A stretch of DNA of 64,000 nucleotides from an uncultured Campylobacter sp. (lineage in GTDB: Bacteria > Campylobacterota > Campylobacteria > Campylobacterales > Campylobacteraceae), in contig NZ_CALIIU010000008.1 in assembly GCF_938017775.1 (NCBI RefSeq), positions 65,338 through 129,337 on the forward strand, in the 5' to 3' direction. Both the position numbers and the translations under genes were made by a program. Shown in pieces: positions 43,272 to 52,588 of this stretch (positions are counted from its first letter, which is position 1; each line of letters opens with the position of its first letter). A model generated the notes under the pieces. The model saw only the letters and a list, made by a program, of their open reading frames with translations, was not told where the DNA came from and ran no database searches.

Positions 43272-44456
43272 ATGAAAAAATCGATTCTTGTCGGATTAAG
43301 TTTGATTATAGCCACGTCGCTGTGGGGCGCAGATAAGAAAGTTTATCGCCTTAAGCTAGCTCAGACTTACGAGCTTAGTATGCCTATCGTAGGCGATGTC
43401 GCCAAGCGTATGGCAGATCTTGCAGATAGTATGTCTGATGGCAGGCTGAAAATCAGCATCGACGCGCCTAGCAAACATAAAGCACCTTTTGCGATCTATG
43501 ATATGGTCAAAAACGGACAATACGATTTAGGCTATACTGCGAGCTACTATTATAAAGGCAAAAATAGCGCGAATATGCTGTTTACGACGGTGCCTTTTGG
43601 TATGACGAAAGACGAACAGCACGCTTGGTATTACTTCGGCGGAGGCAAGGAGCTAGCCGATAAATTCTATGCTAAAAGCAATCTAAAGGTCTTTAATATC
43701 CTAAATAGCGGTATGCAGATGGGTGGTTGGTTTAAAAAAGAGATTAATACGCTAGACGATCTAAAAGGGCTTAAATTTAGAATTCCAAGCTTTGGCGGGG
43801 AGGTTATGAGCCGCCTTGGCGTCGCAGTCGCTACGATACCGGTAGGTGAGCTATATATGGCGCTAGAGATGGGCACCATCGATGCGGTCGAGTGGGCAAG
43901 TCCTAGCTTTGATATACCTCTAGGCTTTCACAAGGTCGCAAATTACTATTATACGGGATGGCAAGAACCCGCTAGCGAGCAGCAGATAGTGATAAATCTA
44001 CAAACTTGGCAGAAGCTTCCTAAGGATTTGCAAAATATCCTGGAGGCTTCGATCGCTAAGGCGCGCGAATACGCAGAAAACGAGACGTTTTATAAAAATG
44101 TAATAATTTGGGACGAGATCAAAAAGAAATATCCAAACGTTCAGATTCGCTCTTTTTCACCTGAGATTATGCGTGCGCTTCGCAAGGCGACGGATGAAAT
44201 TTTAGCCGAAGAAAGCGAGAAAAATCCCGATTTCAAAGAGATTTGGGAGAGCCAAAAGGCGTTTTTAGCTAAAGCTAGAACGTGGACGAAGATGGGTGAT
44301 TTTACATATATCGAAAAAACTGGCGATGTTGAAGCCGAGCAGAATTTTACTGCTTCGGTGAAAAAAATCTCTGTTCCTGAGCCCGTAAATAGCGCAGCCA
44401 GCGAGATAAACGCAAGCACTGCCGCACCAAAAAATGAGGATAATCAGACAAAATAG
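43272..44456 (+). CDS. TRAP transporter solute-binding protein (DctP family), orphan
   Basis: 394 aa. Sec signal at 1-20 (MKKSILVGLSLIIATSLWGA). The DctP fold is clear: KLAQTYELSMPIVGDVAKRM, GQYDLGYTASYYYKG, LKGLKFRIPSFGGEVMSRLG and GTIDAVEWASPSFDIPLGFH, with the conserved Arg (in KFRIPS) that binds the carboxylate. The C-terminal ~55 residues form a Glu/Ala/Asn-rich extension beyond the normal end. No DctQ or DctM membrane subunit is within reach; the next kilobase is empty. The protein probably serves a permease encoded elsewhere. Ligand is likely an organic acid, not determined. Confidence 0.9.
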   Translation: MKKSILVGLSLIIATSLWGADKKVYRLKLAQTYELSMPIVGDVAKRMADLADSMSDGRLKISIDAPSKHKAPFAIYDMVKNGQYDLGYTASYYYKGKNSANMLFTTVPFGMTKDEQHAWYYFGGGKELADKFYAKSNLKVFNILNSGMQMGGWFKKEINTLDDLKGLKFRIPSFGGEVMSRLGVAVATIPVGELYMALEMGTIDAVEWASPSFDIPLGFHKVANYYYTGWQEPASEQQIVINLQTWQKLPKDLQNILEASIAKAREYAENETFYKNVIIWDEIKKKYPNVQIRSFSPEIMRALRKATDEILAEESEKNPDFKEIWESQKAFLAKARTWTKMGDFTYIEKTGDVEAEQNFTASVKKISVPEPVNSAASEINASTAAPKNEDNQTK

Positions 44457-44613
44457 CGCTTCGCTTTTAAATTACGTATCAAAACCTAGCATCAAGTCAA
44501 GAAGCGGCTTAAATTCGGTCGGCGATTTAAGAGATTTAGGCTGAAGTGCGGGCGATTTACTTATTTGCAGCTGCGTAGCTCGGGATATCTTTAAAATTTT
44601 AATTTATGAAAGC

Positions 44614-44633
44614 GGCGATGAAATTTTATCGCC
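44614..44633 (+). terminator. Near-perfect 20-bp palindrome downstream of the TRAP gene
   Basis: GGCGATGAAATTTTATCGCC pairs with itself apart from one G-T position. It lies ~160 bp after the stop and is followed by TCTTAGCATTT. A terminator is possible, but the T-run is poor. Confidence 0.35.
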
Positions 44634-45424
44634 TCTTAGCATTTAAGTTAAGGCGCGCAATTTGCATCATTGCGTTTAAAGCCCAATTTAAAAGCCGCTC
44701 GGTTGCCGCCGCACAAAGCTAGAATTTTATCAAGCTCCAAGCCTCTTCTATTTTTGCTTTATTCTTTTATCTTTTGCGTTATTTAAGCTTGATATTCCGC
44801 CGTGCTCGCTTGCGGGCGACATCACGCGCGGGAGAATTTAATCTTGCTTTTTCATTTTGCGTAGTTAGCGGGGGAGCTTCGGCGAAGCGTGCTAATCTAA
44901 GATTTTAAATCGGTAACGTTCATAAATTCCACATTTTAAAATTTTAATGTTTTTGTCTTGCCGATACTGCTTTTTAAATGGAATTTGCTTTGGGTTTTCT
45001 TTCTATATAAAAGTGGCAAACTTCAAATAAAATGGCAAAATTTTAAAATTTACACGCTTAAATATCATAAGCAATGAGAATATAAAATTTTTGTCCTTCG
45101 GAGATTAAGTACAAAGCGCGTTAGAAAAAATTTTATAGGTCAAATTTCGTTTTAAGCGATTGCAAATTTAAAAGCTTGCATGCAAATTTTTTTAAAGCCT
45201 GCTCTAGTTAGAATTTATCACTAAACTAGACGGGCTTAGCCTTGGGATTTCACTGCGTCAATTTTAAAATTTTGCGCGAGCTGGGCTTAAAATTTTAAAA
45301 TTCTATTCTACCTGCGAAAACTCTTAAATTTCACGGCTTAGAATTTTGATGGAGAATTTTGCCGCAACGCTATTTTTTGGATGCGATAAAACTAAACGGC
45401 ATGCAAAGCCGCGTAGAATATTGA

Positions 45425-45450
45425 GCTAGGCTCGCTGCTGCAAGCCTAGC
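45425..45450 (-). terminator. Possible terminator stem downstream of metK
   Basis: An 8-bp perfect stem GCTAGGCT / AGCCTAGC with a 10-nt loop, 43 bp past the metK stop on its strand. The following minus-strand bases are AT-rich, but without a clean T-run. Confidence 0.35.
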
Positions 45451-45493
45451 GAATGTCGTAAGCTAAAAAGGCGCTACTGCAAAGCGTAAAATT

Positions 45494-46693
45494 TTATTTC
45501 AAAGCCTTAAAAAGCTCCACGCTATCGAGCTGTTCCCACGGGTATTCGTCATTTCCGACCTGTCCGCGTGCGGCTACGTCGGCGTAGAGAAAGCTTCCTT
45601 TGCCGGGGCGATCAAGACCGAATTTATCGATGATCCAGCGCGGCGTGAGCGGGAATTTTTCAAGCACGAAAGCGGATAGCTCATCGTCGCTAGCCGCGCC
45701 TAAATTTGTCCCCATACAATCGACGCTGACGCTGACGGGCTTTGCGACGCCGATTGCGTAGCTGAGCTGGACGATGCATTTTTTCGCAAGCCCCGCCGCG
45801 ACGATGTTTTTGGCGATATAGCGCGCCGCATAAAGCCCGCTGCGATCGACCTTAGTATAGTCTTTGCTACTTTGAGCGCCGCCGCCTATCGGGCTGTAGC
45901 CGCCGAAGCTATCTACGATCAGTTTGCGCCCCGTTAGACCGCTGTCGTGAAGCGAGCTGTGATTTACGTAGCGGCCGGTAGGATTGATGTAGATGATCGT
46001 TTTGCTTTTGTCGTAAAGCTCCTTCGGAAGTCCCGCCGAATCGATTAAATTTCCGATCAGATCTCGGACGCGCTCGATACTCATACTCTCGACGCAAGGC
46101 GCGGAAACCACGATCGTATGGATGCTTTGTGGTTTGCACTCCTCAAAATTGCTCTTTGTGCCGTAATCGACCGTAACTTGCGTCTTAATATCGACGCCAA
46201 GTTCGTCGGGATGGGATTTTGCGTAGGCATAAACGTGATCGCAAAGCGCTCTTGCGTAGGTGATCGCCGCCGGCATAAAATTTTTCGTTTCGCAGCTTGC
46301 GAAACCGAACATTATGCCCTGATCTCCCGCGCCGATCTCGCCGCCCTCTTGATCGACGCCTTGGTTGATGTCGGGGCTTTGCTGGTTTAAAAATACGTCC
46401 ACTTGCAGATCCTGCGGATGCAGGCACTGTGCGCGCGTAAAATGAGGGTTGTCGTTGTAACCGATCTCGCTAAGCGCGCCCTTTACGATGTGGCGGTAAT
46501 CGTCGTGGGTAAAATCGATCTTGGCGTTTACTTCGCCGCCGATTACTACGTGTTTGCCCGCGATGAAAACCTCCGCCGCGACGCGCCCGTTGGGATCTTG
46601 CTTTAAAATTTCATCTACGATGCTGTCCGCGATGATATCGGCGCACTTATCCGGATGACCGGGGCTTACGACCTCGCTGGTAAATAGATACAT
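45494..46693 (-). CDS. metK: S-adenosylmethionine synthetase
   Basis: Makes SAM from methionine and ATP. 399 aa. Characteristic blocks are VSPGHPDKCADIIADSIVDE (with the metal/ATP histidine), GAGDQGIMFGFASCE, GLTGRKLIVDSFGGYSPIGG (glycine-rich phosphate loop) and KPVSVSVDCMGTN. The ending PWEQLDSVELFKALK is typical. The N-terminus MYLFTSEVVSPGHPDK is normal, with AGGAGCAGAT upstream. Single gene. Confidence 0.97.
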   Translation of the reverse strand: MYLFTSEVVSPGHPDKCADIIADSIVDEILKQDPNGRVAAEVFIAGKHVVIGGEVNAKIDFTHDDYRHIVKGALSEIGYNDNPHFTRAQCLHPQDLQVDVFLNQQSPDINQGVDQEGGEIGAGDQGIMFGFASCETKNFMPAAITYARALCDHVYAYAKSHPDELGVDIKTQVTVDYGTKSNFEECKPQSIHTIVVSAPCVESMSIERVRDLIGNLIDSAGLPKELYDKSKTIIYINPTGRYVNHSSLHDSGLTGRKLIVDSFGGYSPIGGGAQSSKDYTKVDRSGLYAARYIAKNIVAAGLAKKCIVQLSYAIGVAKPVSVSVDCMGTNLGAASDDELSAFVLEKFPLTPRWIIDKFGLDRPGKGSFLYADVAARGQVGNDEYPWEQLDSVELFKALK

Positions 46694-46837
46694 ATCTGCT
46701 CCTAATTAAAATTTCGCGTCATTTTATCTAACGAGGTTTTAAGATTGACTAAAAATTACGAAATTCCGCTCAAATTTAAATGCGCTTAAATAAAATTTCG
46801 ATATATTTCAAACGACGTTTTGATTGAAAGGTAAAAA

Positions 46838-48097
46838 ATGAGTTCGATTCAAAAATTAGTAGCTAGCTACAAAGATAAAAATCTAGTTCTGCGCATAGTT
46901 ACAGGCTTGATAATAGGCGCCATTTTGGGCTTTGCCGCACGTTCAGCGGCAGGCGATATTGCGGCAGAGCACACTTCGTTTTTAATAAACGTAGTAGCTT
47001 TTGCGGAAATTTTAGGAAATTTATTCGTAGGTGCCCTTAAAGCGGTAGCTCCGATTTTAGTTTTTATCTTGATTTTAAGCTCGATCGTAAATAAACAATA
47101 CGGCAGCGCAAGCGGCTTAAAACGCGTGGTTGTTCTATATATCGTAGGCACCTTTTTAGCCTCGTGCGTGGGGGTGGCGGCTAGCTTTTTATTCCCGACG
47201 GAGCTTGCTCTAAGCAATGTTGGCGCGGCGGAAAATACCGCTCCTGCAAGCGTTTGGATCGTGCTAAAAGATCTACTTTTTAAGGTCGTAGATAATCCGC
47301 TAAACGCTATCGCGCACGGAAACTACGTAGGAATTTTAACCTGGGCGATAGGTCTTGGCGTCGCGCTTAAATTTTGTACCAACGAAACGAAAAAAATTTT
47401 TACCGATCTGAGCGAAGCGGTAACCAAAATCGTGCAGTTCGTAATCCAGCTTGCGCCGTTTGGAATTTTCGGCTTAGTAGCTTCTACCGTGTATCAAACC
47501 GGCGTCGATGCGCTGCTTGGATACGTGCGAATAGTAGTCGTGCTCGTAGGCGCGATGGCGTTCGTAGCCCTCGTGGTAAATCCGCTCATCGTCTTTGCGG
47601 TGATTAAGAAAAATCCATATCCGCTCGTATTTACCTGCCTGCGCGAAAGCGGCCTCACAGCGTTTTTTACCCGCAGCTCGGCGGCAAATATCCCGGTAAA
47701 TTTAAATTTATGCAAAAAGCTCGGTATCAGCGACGAGCTAAGCTCGATCTCGATCCCTTTGGGAGCTACGATAAATATGGCGGGCGCTGCGGTGGTAATC
47801 GCGATCTTGGCGCTTGCTGCGGCTCATACGCTCGGCGTGCGCCCCGATTTTTGGACGGCGCTACTGCTTTGCGTGGTCTCGGCGGTCGGTGCGTGCGGTG
47901 CTAGCGGCGTGCCTGGCGGCTCATTGATGCTGATACCGCTTGCGTGTTCGCTCTTTAATATCTCAAACGATATCGCAATGCAGGTCGTCGCGATCGGCTT
48001 TATCATCGGCGTGATCCAAGACTCTGTAGAAACCGCGATCAATAGCTCCACCGACGTGATTTTTACGGCGATCGCGTCGCAAAGTATGCAAAAATAA
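46838..48097 (+). CDS. sstT: Serine/threonine:sodium symporter SstT
   Basis: Dicarboxylate/amino acid:cation symporter family (DAACS). 419 aa with about eight membrane helices and two re-entrant loops. AFFTRSSAANIPVNLNLCKK carries the serine-rich HP1 hairpin of SstT, and SIPLGATINMAGAAVVIAIL is the unwound transport helix with NMAG in place of the usual NMDG. VGACGASGVPGGSLMLIPLA is the HP2 loop. These features and the length favour SstT over DctA/GltP. The gene has its own AAAGG site and ends in a strong terminator. Confidence 0.93.
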   Translation: MSSIQKLVASYKDKNLVLRIVTGLIIGAILGFAARSAAGDIAAEHTSFLINVVAFAEILGNLFVGALKAVAPILVFILILSSIVNKQYGSASGLKRVVVLYIVGTFLASCVGVAASFLFPTELALSNVGAAENTAPASVWIVLKDLLFKVVDNPLNAIAHGNYVGILTWAIGLGVALKFCTNETKKIFTDLSEAVTKIVQFVIQLAPFGIFGLVASTVYQTGVDALLGYVRIVVVLVGAMAFVALVVNPLIVFAVIKKNPYPLVFTCLRESGLTAFFTRSSAANIPVNLNLCKKLGISDELSSISIPLGATINMAGAAVVIAILALAAAHTLGVRPDFWTALLLCVVSAVGACGASGVPGGSLMLIPLACSLFNISNDIAMQVVAIGFIIGVIQDSVETAINSSTDVIFTAIASQSMQK

Positions 48098-48114
48098 CTC
48101 ACCTTAAAATTTTA

Positions 48115-48152
48115 CCGCAAATTCCGCCCGTGCGGCGGATCTCGCGGTTTTT
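48115..48152 (+). terminator. Rho-independent terminator after sstT
   Basis: An interrupted stem: CCGC (48115-48118) with GCGG (48144-48147), and TCCGCC (48123-48128) with GGCGGA (48134-48139). A 5-nt loop CGTGC and symmetric 4-nt internal bulges separate them. TTTTT follows at 48148-48152. Confidence 0.7.
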
Positions 48153-48174
48153 AAAATTTTACTTATTCTTTTTT

Positions 48175-48182
48175 GATAAAAT
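48175..48182 (+). promoter_or_regulatory. Candidate -10 box for pepF
   Basis: GATAAAAT within TTTTTTGATAAAATTATCC, 26 bp before the pepF start, immediately after the sstT terminator. Confidence 0.45.
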
Positions 48183-48208
48183 TATCCAAAAATTTTAAAA
48201 GGAAATCG

Positions 48209-50122
48209 ATGAATTGGAATTTAGGCGAGCTGTTTGCAAACGAAGCGGAATTTAGCGGCGCGATAGATAGCGCGGCCGCGCAGGCTAGGGATTTTGAGCT
48301 TAAATTTAAAGATAAACTGCGCGCTCTTAGCGCGGAGGAGTTTTTAGGCGCGCTTGCGCTTTATGAGAGCATCAGCGAGCAGATCGGCAAGATAATGAGT
48401 TTTGCACATCTTAGCTTTGCGCGAGATACGAGCCTTGGGGCTCAGCAGGCCAAGACGGAGCAGGCTTGCAACGACATTTCGCAGAGCCTACTTTTTTTTG
48501 AGCTTGAATTTAACGAGCTTGACGCCGCAAAACAGGACGAGTTTATCGCAGGAAGCGGGAGATTTAGATATTATTTGAGCCTACTTAAGCAGCGCAAGGC
48601 CCACCAGCTAAGCCTGCCGCAAGAAAGCGTGCTTTTAAAAACTTCGCCCGTAAGCGGCGAGGCGTTTTCGCGACTTTTTGACGAGAGCATGGCGCGGATG
48701 AGCTTTGATTTTCGCGGGCAAAAGCTTGGCGAGGAGGAAATTTTAAGCCTGCTTCATAGCTCCGATCGCGAGGTGCGAAAGGACGCCGCAGCCTCGCTAA
48801 GCGCGGTGCTAGAGCAGAACTCCCACCTGCTTGGCTACATCTACAATATGATCAAAACCGATCTTAAAATTCGCTGCGAGCTGCGCGGCTACGACAAAGC
48901 CGAGGCGGTGATGCATGAGGAAAATCAGATAAACATCGCAAGCGTCGATGCGCTGATCGCAGAGACGGAGCGAAGCTTCGCTCTAGTGGGCAAATTTTAC
49001 GCCAAAAAGCGAGAAATTTTAGGCTACGACGCACTGTATGATTACGACAGATACGCGCCGCTCGGGGGCGATGAGAGCGAGTTTAGCTTCGAGCAGGCTA
49101 AGCAGATCGTGCTTGCGGCGTTTGAAAAATTTAGCCCAAAATTTAAGCAGATCGCGCTGATCGCGTTTGAGCGAAATTGGATCGACGCGATGCCCGCGCA
49201 AAATAAGCAAAGCGGAGCGTTTTCGCATTCGGGCTCGCGCGATACGCACCCTTTCGTGCTTTTAAATTTCACGCGCAAGCGCCGCGACGTATTTACCCTC
49301 GCGCACGAGCTGGGGCACGCGATACATCAGTATCTAAGCTACGGCGTGGGCTATTTTAACTCCTTCACGCCGCTAACGACGGCGGAGACCGCGTCGGTTT
49401 TCTGCGAGATGTTGGTGTTTGATTATATGCGCGAAAATTTTTCAAATTTAAACGGCTTGCTAAATTTCAAAAGCGCCGCCGTCTCGGACGGCTCGCAAAA
49501 TTTTAAACGCAGCGCTTCGCAAGAGGCTCAGGGCGGTAAAATTCCAAACGAGCGCGCCGTAAAACACGCCGCCTCGCAAGACTCTGCGGGTTCGTGCGAA
49601 TACGCGGCGAGCGATACGGATATGCCCTCGCAGACCGCAAGCGATAAGACCGCGCTAAGAGCGATGCTTGCGGCAAAGATCGAGGATATCTTCGCGACGC
49701 TTTACCGCCAGATCGGATTTACGACCTTTGAGCGGCGCGTGCATGCAAGCGCGGATGAGCTAAGCGTCGAGCGGCTGGGTGAGCTGTGGATGGAGGAGTC
49801 GAGCAAGATGTTTGCGGGCGAGCTAATCTTGCAGGATCATTACAAAAGCTGGTGGAGCTACATCCCGCACTTCATCCACTCGCCGTTTTACTGCTACTCA
49901 TACGCCTACGCGCAGCTTTTGGTGCTCGCGCTTTACGGGCTGTATAAGAGCGGCAGGCTCGAAAATTTCGTTCAAATTTACACCGAGTTTTTAAGTTCGG
50001 GCGGCAGCGACGAGCCGCAAAAGCTAGTGGCGAAATTTGGCTTTGACATCAATAAAAGCGAGTTTTGGCGCATCGGCATAGAGCAGGTCGCGACGCTTGT
50101 AGATGAGTTTGTGAGGGGTTAG
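48209..50122 (+). CDS. pepF: Oligoendopeptidase F-type M3 metallopeptidase with low-complexity insert
   Basis: Cytoplasmic zinc oligopeptidase of the M3B family. The ATG at 48209 (MNWNLGELFANEAEF) has AAAAGGAAATCG upstream and gives 637 aa; a start 12 codons earlier adds only KLSKNFKRKS. The zinc motif HELGH is at 366-370 in FTLAHELGHAIHQYLSYGVG. Downstream is TAETASVFCEML, with the third ligand glutamate. Residues ~411-477 are a Ser/Ala/Gln/Glu-rich insert (starting NGLLNFKSAAVSDGSQ) not expected in PepF. The C-terminal catalytic helices (HFIHSPFYCYSYAYAQLLVL) are intact. Confidence 0.94.
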   Translation: MNWNLGELFANEAEFSGAIDSAAAQARDFELKFKDKLRALSAEEFLGALALYESISEQIGKIMSFAHLSFARDTSLGAQQAKTEQACNDISQSLLFFELEFNELDAAKQDEFIAGSGRFRYYLSLLKQRKAHQLSLPQESVLLKTSPVSGEAFSRLFDESMARMSFDFRGQKLGEEEILSLLHSSDREVRKDAAASLSAVLEQNSHLLGYIYNMIKTDLKIRCELRGYDKAEAVMHEENQINIASVDALIAETERSFALVGKFYAKKREILGYDALYDYDRYAPLGGDESEFSFEQAKQIVLAAFEKFSPKFKQIALIAFERNWIDAMPAQNKQSGAFSHSGSRDTHPFVLLNFTRKRRDVFTLAHELGHAIHQYLSYGVGYFNSFTPLTTAETASVFCEMLVFDYMRENFSNLNGLLNFKSAAVSDGSQNFKRSASQEAQGGKIPNERAVKHAASQDSAGSCEYAASDTDMPSQTASDKTALRAMLAAKIEDIFATLYRQIGFTTFERRVHASADELSVERLGELWMEESSKMFAGELILQDHYKSWWSYIPHFIHSPFYCYSYAYAQLLVLALYGLYKSGRLENFVQIYTEFLSSGGSDEPQKLVAKFGFDINKSEFWRIGIEQVATLVDEFVRG

Positions 50123-50123
50123 G

Positions 50124-50531
50124 ATGATAGATAAAATTTTAAAAGACGATAAATTTATCGCTGCGAGCAGTGCGAATATAGGCGCGGTTTTGGACTACGT
50201 TTTGGCTCTTGGATGCGGATTTGGCATCGTTGCGAGGACGGATCAGATAAAATTTGACCCGCCGCTGCCGGAGGAAATTTTAAAAAGCTTCAAAATGCCC
50301 GCGATCTTTTTGCAGCTGGAGGAATACACGCTTTCTAGCGCGCATCTTAGCAAGGATGAGCTGGTTTTCGAGGCGGGCTTTGGGCCGCAGGATTTTGCAA
50401 GCACACTTAGTGTGCCGTTTTATGCGGTATTGCAGATCGTCGTGGACGGCAAGCCCATCGCGGTAAATTTCTCCCAGCCCGAGTCCGAGTGGCTTAAGCG
50501 CGAAAAATCGCGTAAAATTTTTTCAAAATGA
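50124..50531 (+). CDS. Small protein with weak resemblance to SspB-type protease adaptors
   Basis: 135 aa. It starts 1 bp after pepF and overlaps the helicase start by 4 bp (ATGA), so it is translationally coupled. Residues ~58-118 (MPAIFLQLEEYTLSSAHL, LVFEAGFGPQDFASTLSVPF, YAVLQIVVDGKPIAVNFS) follow the strand order of the SspB domain, where family members read INIAPRAV, ARFGGIPRQVSVP and AVLAIYARENG. The match is by eye and distant. If real, it would deliver substrates to ClpXP. Otherwise it is an unknown small cytoplasmic protein. The N-terminal ~45 residues are helical. Confidence 0.6.
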   Translation: MIDKILKDDKFIAASSANIGAVLDYVLALGCGFGIVARTDQIKFDPPLPEEILKSFKMPAIFLQLEEYTLSSAHLSKDELVFEAGFGPQDFASTLSVPFYAVLQIVVDGKPIAVNFSQPESEWLKREKSRKIFSK

Positions 50532-52588
50532 GCGATATTTTAGAAGGTCTTAATCCCGCTCAGCGCGAGGCTGCGAGCCACGTGGACGGAGCGATGTTAA
50601 TCTTAGCGGGTGCGGGCAGCGGCAAAACTAAGACGATCACCGCGCGCCTTGCTTACTTGCTTTCAAACGGCGTGCCTGCGGAAAATACTCTCACGCTTAC
50701 GTTTACGAACAAAGCCGCCGCCGAGATGCGCTCGCGAGCGCTTAATCTGATAAGCGGGCTAAATTTAAGTAGCGTGCCGCTTCTGTGCACCTTTCATAAA
50801 TTCGGGCTTTTGTTTTTGAAATTTCATATTAGCGAGCTTGGACGCAGCGCAAACTTTCAAGTAATCGATACGGACGATAAGAAAAAGATCATCAAGGGCT
50901 TTGAGATAAATTTGCCCACATCGCTATTAGCGGCTAAAATTTCAACCTACAAAAATTCTCTAATCGGTCCTAAAGATATCGACGAGCTTCTAAAAGGCGA
51001 AGATGACGAGCTAAGCAGGATGTATAGCGGATTTTACGCGCATTGCGCTAGAGCATATAAGCGCTACGAGGCATATTTGGCGGCGAATAATCTGGTGGAT
51101 TTCGATGATCTGCTGATTTTGCCGTATAAAATTTTAAACGCGAATGAGCGGCTATGCGATGAAATTTCGCGCCGTTACGCTTACATCACGGTCGATGAGT
51201 ATCAGGACACCAACGACATTCAATTCAAACTGCTGCAAAAGCTCTGCACCGCGCACGAAAACCTCGTAGTAGTGGGCGATGACGATCAGAGTATCTACGG
51301 CTGGCGCGGCGCGCGGATAGAAAATATTCTAAATTTTAAAGATCAGTTCTCAAACGTAAAATTTATCAAACTCGAGCAGAACTACCGCTCCACGGATGAA
51401 ATTTTAAATGCCGCCAACGAGCTCATCTCGCATAACAAAAATCGCCTCGGCAAGTGCCTTACTAGCATGAACGGCGGGGGCGAAAAGATCGAAATTTTGC
51501 GTTCAGACGAGGAGAGTATCGAGGCGGCAAAGATCGCAGAAGCCATCAAAAAGCTGCTTTCAAGCGGCGCAGCGCCCTCTCAAATCGCCGTGCTTTATCG
51601 CGTAAACGCTCTTTCGCGCGCGCTGGAAGAGGGGCTAAATCGCGCCAAAATCCCGTATAAAATGGTAGGCGGCGTGAAATTTTACGAGCGCGCCGAGATC
51701 AAGGATACGATCGCCTATCTGCGCTTAGTAAACGACGAGCACGACGACTTTTCGATGAGGCGGATCATAAACGTGCCCAAGCGCGGCATCGGCAAGGTCT
51801 CGCTGGCAAAGCTCGAGGAGCTTTCGCGCCTGCGACTTATCAGTCTATTTGACGCCTTTAGCGAGCCGGACGCGGGGCTTAGCGCCAAGGCGGCGCAGGC
51901 TCTAGCGGAGCTTAAAAGCGACATCGCTTCTATCTCCGCGCTAGCGGATACTATCAAAAAAATAGACGCGCTGGAGCCCGCTTTCGGGCTAAAGGCCTAC
52001 TATGCTTCGCTGCCCGACGGCGCCGATCGCGTTGCAAACATTGACGAGTTTTTGGCGATGCTGAAGGACGAGGCGAGCAATAAGCCTGATTTTGATCTGG
52101 CGGAATTTTTAAACGAGCTAAGTCTTCTTAGCGATCAGGACGCCATCATGGGCGATGCGATAAACATAATGAGCGTGCACGCCAGTAAAGGGCTTGAGTT
52201 CGAGCATCTTTTCGTAATCGGGCTGGAGGAGGGCTTTTTCCCGCTTTTGGGCGACAGCAATGACATCGAGGAGGAGCGTAGGCTCGCATACGTGGCGATC
52301 ACGCGCGCCAAGCGCACGCTTACGCTTAGCTTTGCCGCCAGTCGCTTTTATCGCGGCAAGCGCGAGAGGCTGGACGCTAGCAGATTTATAGCCGAGGCGG
52401 GTTTGGTGGCTAAAGAGCCGCCGCGCGAGCAAAGCAGCGGCTTTAGCAAGGGCGAGCTGATCAAACACAAGCTATTTGGGATCGGACAGATCACGGCGGT
52501 AAACGGTGATCGGCTCACTATAAATTTCGGCGGAATTTCGCGCGTGATAATGTCAAATTTCGTAGAAAAGATTGGCTCTTATGAATAG
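50528..52588 (+). CDS. UvrD/Rep-family ATP-dependent DNA helicase
   Basis: Superfamily 1A helicase, 686 aa. Motifs in order: Q motif LNPAQREAASHVDGAMLILA, Walker A GAGSGKTKTITARL (28-41 region), Ia TFTNKAAAEM, II VDEYQDTND, III VVGDDDQSIYGWRGA, IV LEQNYRS, V IMSVHASKGLEFEHLFVIGL and VI YVAITRAKRTL. The C-terminal region (GIGQITAVNGDRLTINFGGI) is the RNA-polymerase-interacting Tudor-like domain of PcrA/UvrD. It is likely to act in repair or replication-fork restart. Overlaps truB by 8 bases. Confidence 0.95.
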   Translation: MSDILEGLNPAQREAASHVDGAMLILAGAGSGKTKTITARLAYLLSNGVPAENTLTLTFTNKAAAEMRSRALNLISGLNLSSVPLLCTFHKFGLLFLKFHISELGRSANFQVIDTDDKKKIIKGFEINLPTSLLAAKISTYKNSLIGPKDIDELLKGEDDELSRMYSGFYAHCARAYKRYEAYLAANNLVDFDDLLILPYKILNANERLCDEISRRYAYITVDEYQDTNDIQFKLLQKLCTAHENLVVVGDDDQSIYGWRGARIENILNFKDQFSNVKFIKLEQNYRSTDEILNAANELISHNKNRLGKCLTSMNGGGEKIEILRSDEESIEAAKIAEAIKKLLSSGAAPSQIAVLYRVNALSRALEEGLNRAKIPYKMVGGVKFYERAEIKDTIAYLRLVNDEHDDFSMRRIINVPKRGIGKVSLAKLEELSRLRLISLFDAFSEPDAGLSAKAAQALAELKSDIASISALADTIKKIDALEPAFGLKAYYASLPDGADRVANIDEFLAMLKDEASNKPDFDLAEFLNELSLLSDQDAIMGDAINIMSVHASKGLEFEHLFVIGLEEGFFPLLGDSNDIEEERRLAYVAITRAKRTLTLSFAASRFYRGKRERLDASRFIAEAGLVAKEPPREQSSGFSKGELIKHKLFGIGQITAVNGDRLTINFGGISRVIMSNFVEKIGSYE

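Larger units (their letters stand above)
44457..45493. other. Kilobase gap without a supported gene
   Basis: The longest empty stretch in the window, between convergent dctP-type and metK genes. No frame of 60 codons or more. It has AT palindromes (44600, 44935, 45050, 45260, 45290), the inverted repeat at 44614-44633 and a stem at 45425-45450. Composition is AT-rich and unlike the coding flanks. No tRNA or obvious small-RNA hallmark. It could be the site of a lost dctQM-like segment or an unrecognised RNA. Confidence 0.5.

Noticed and set aside
44457..45493. tRNA or other structured RNA gene in the longest gap
   Set aside because: No T-loop consensus, CCA end or cloverleaf pairing seen on either strand; only short stems.
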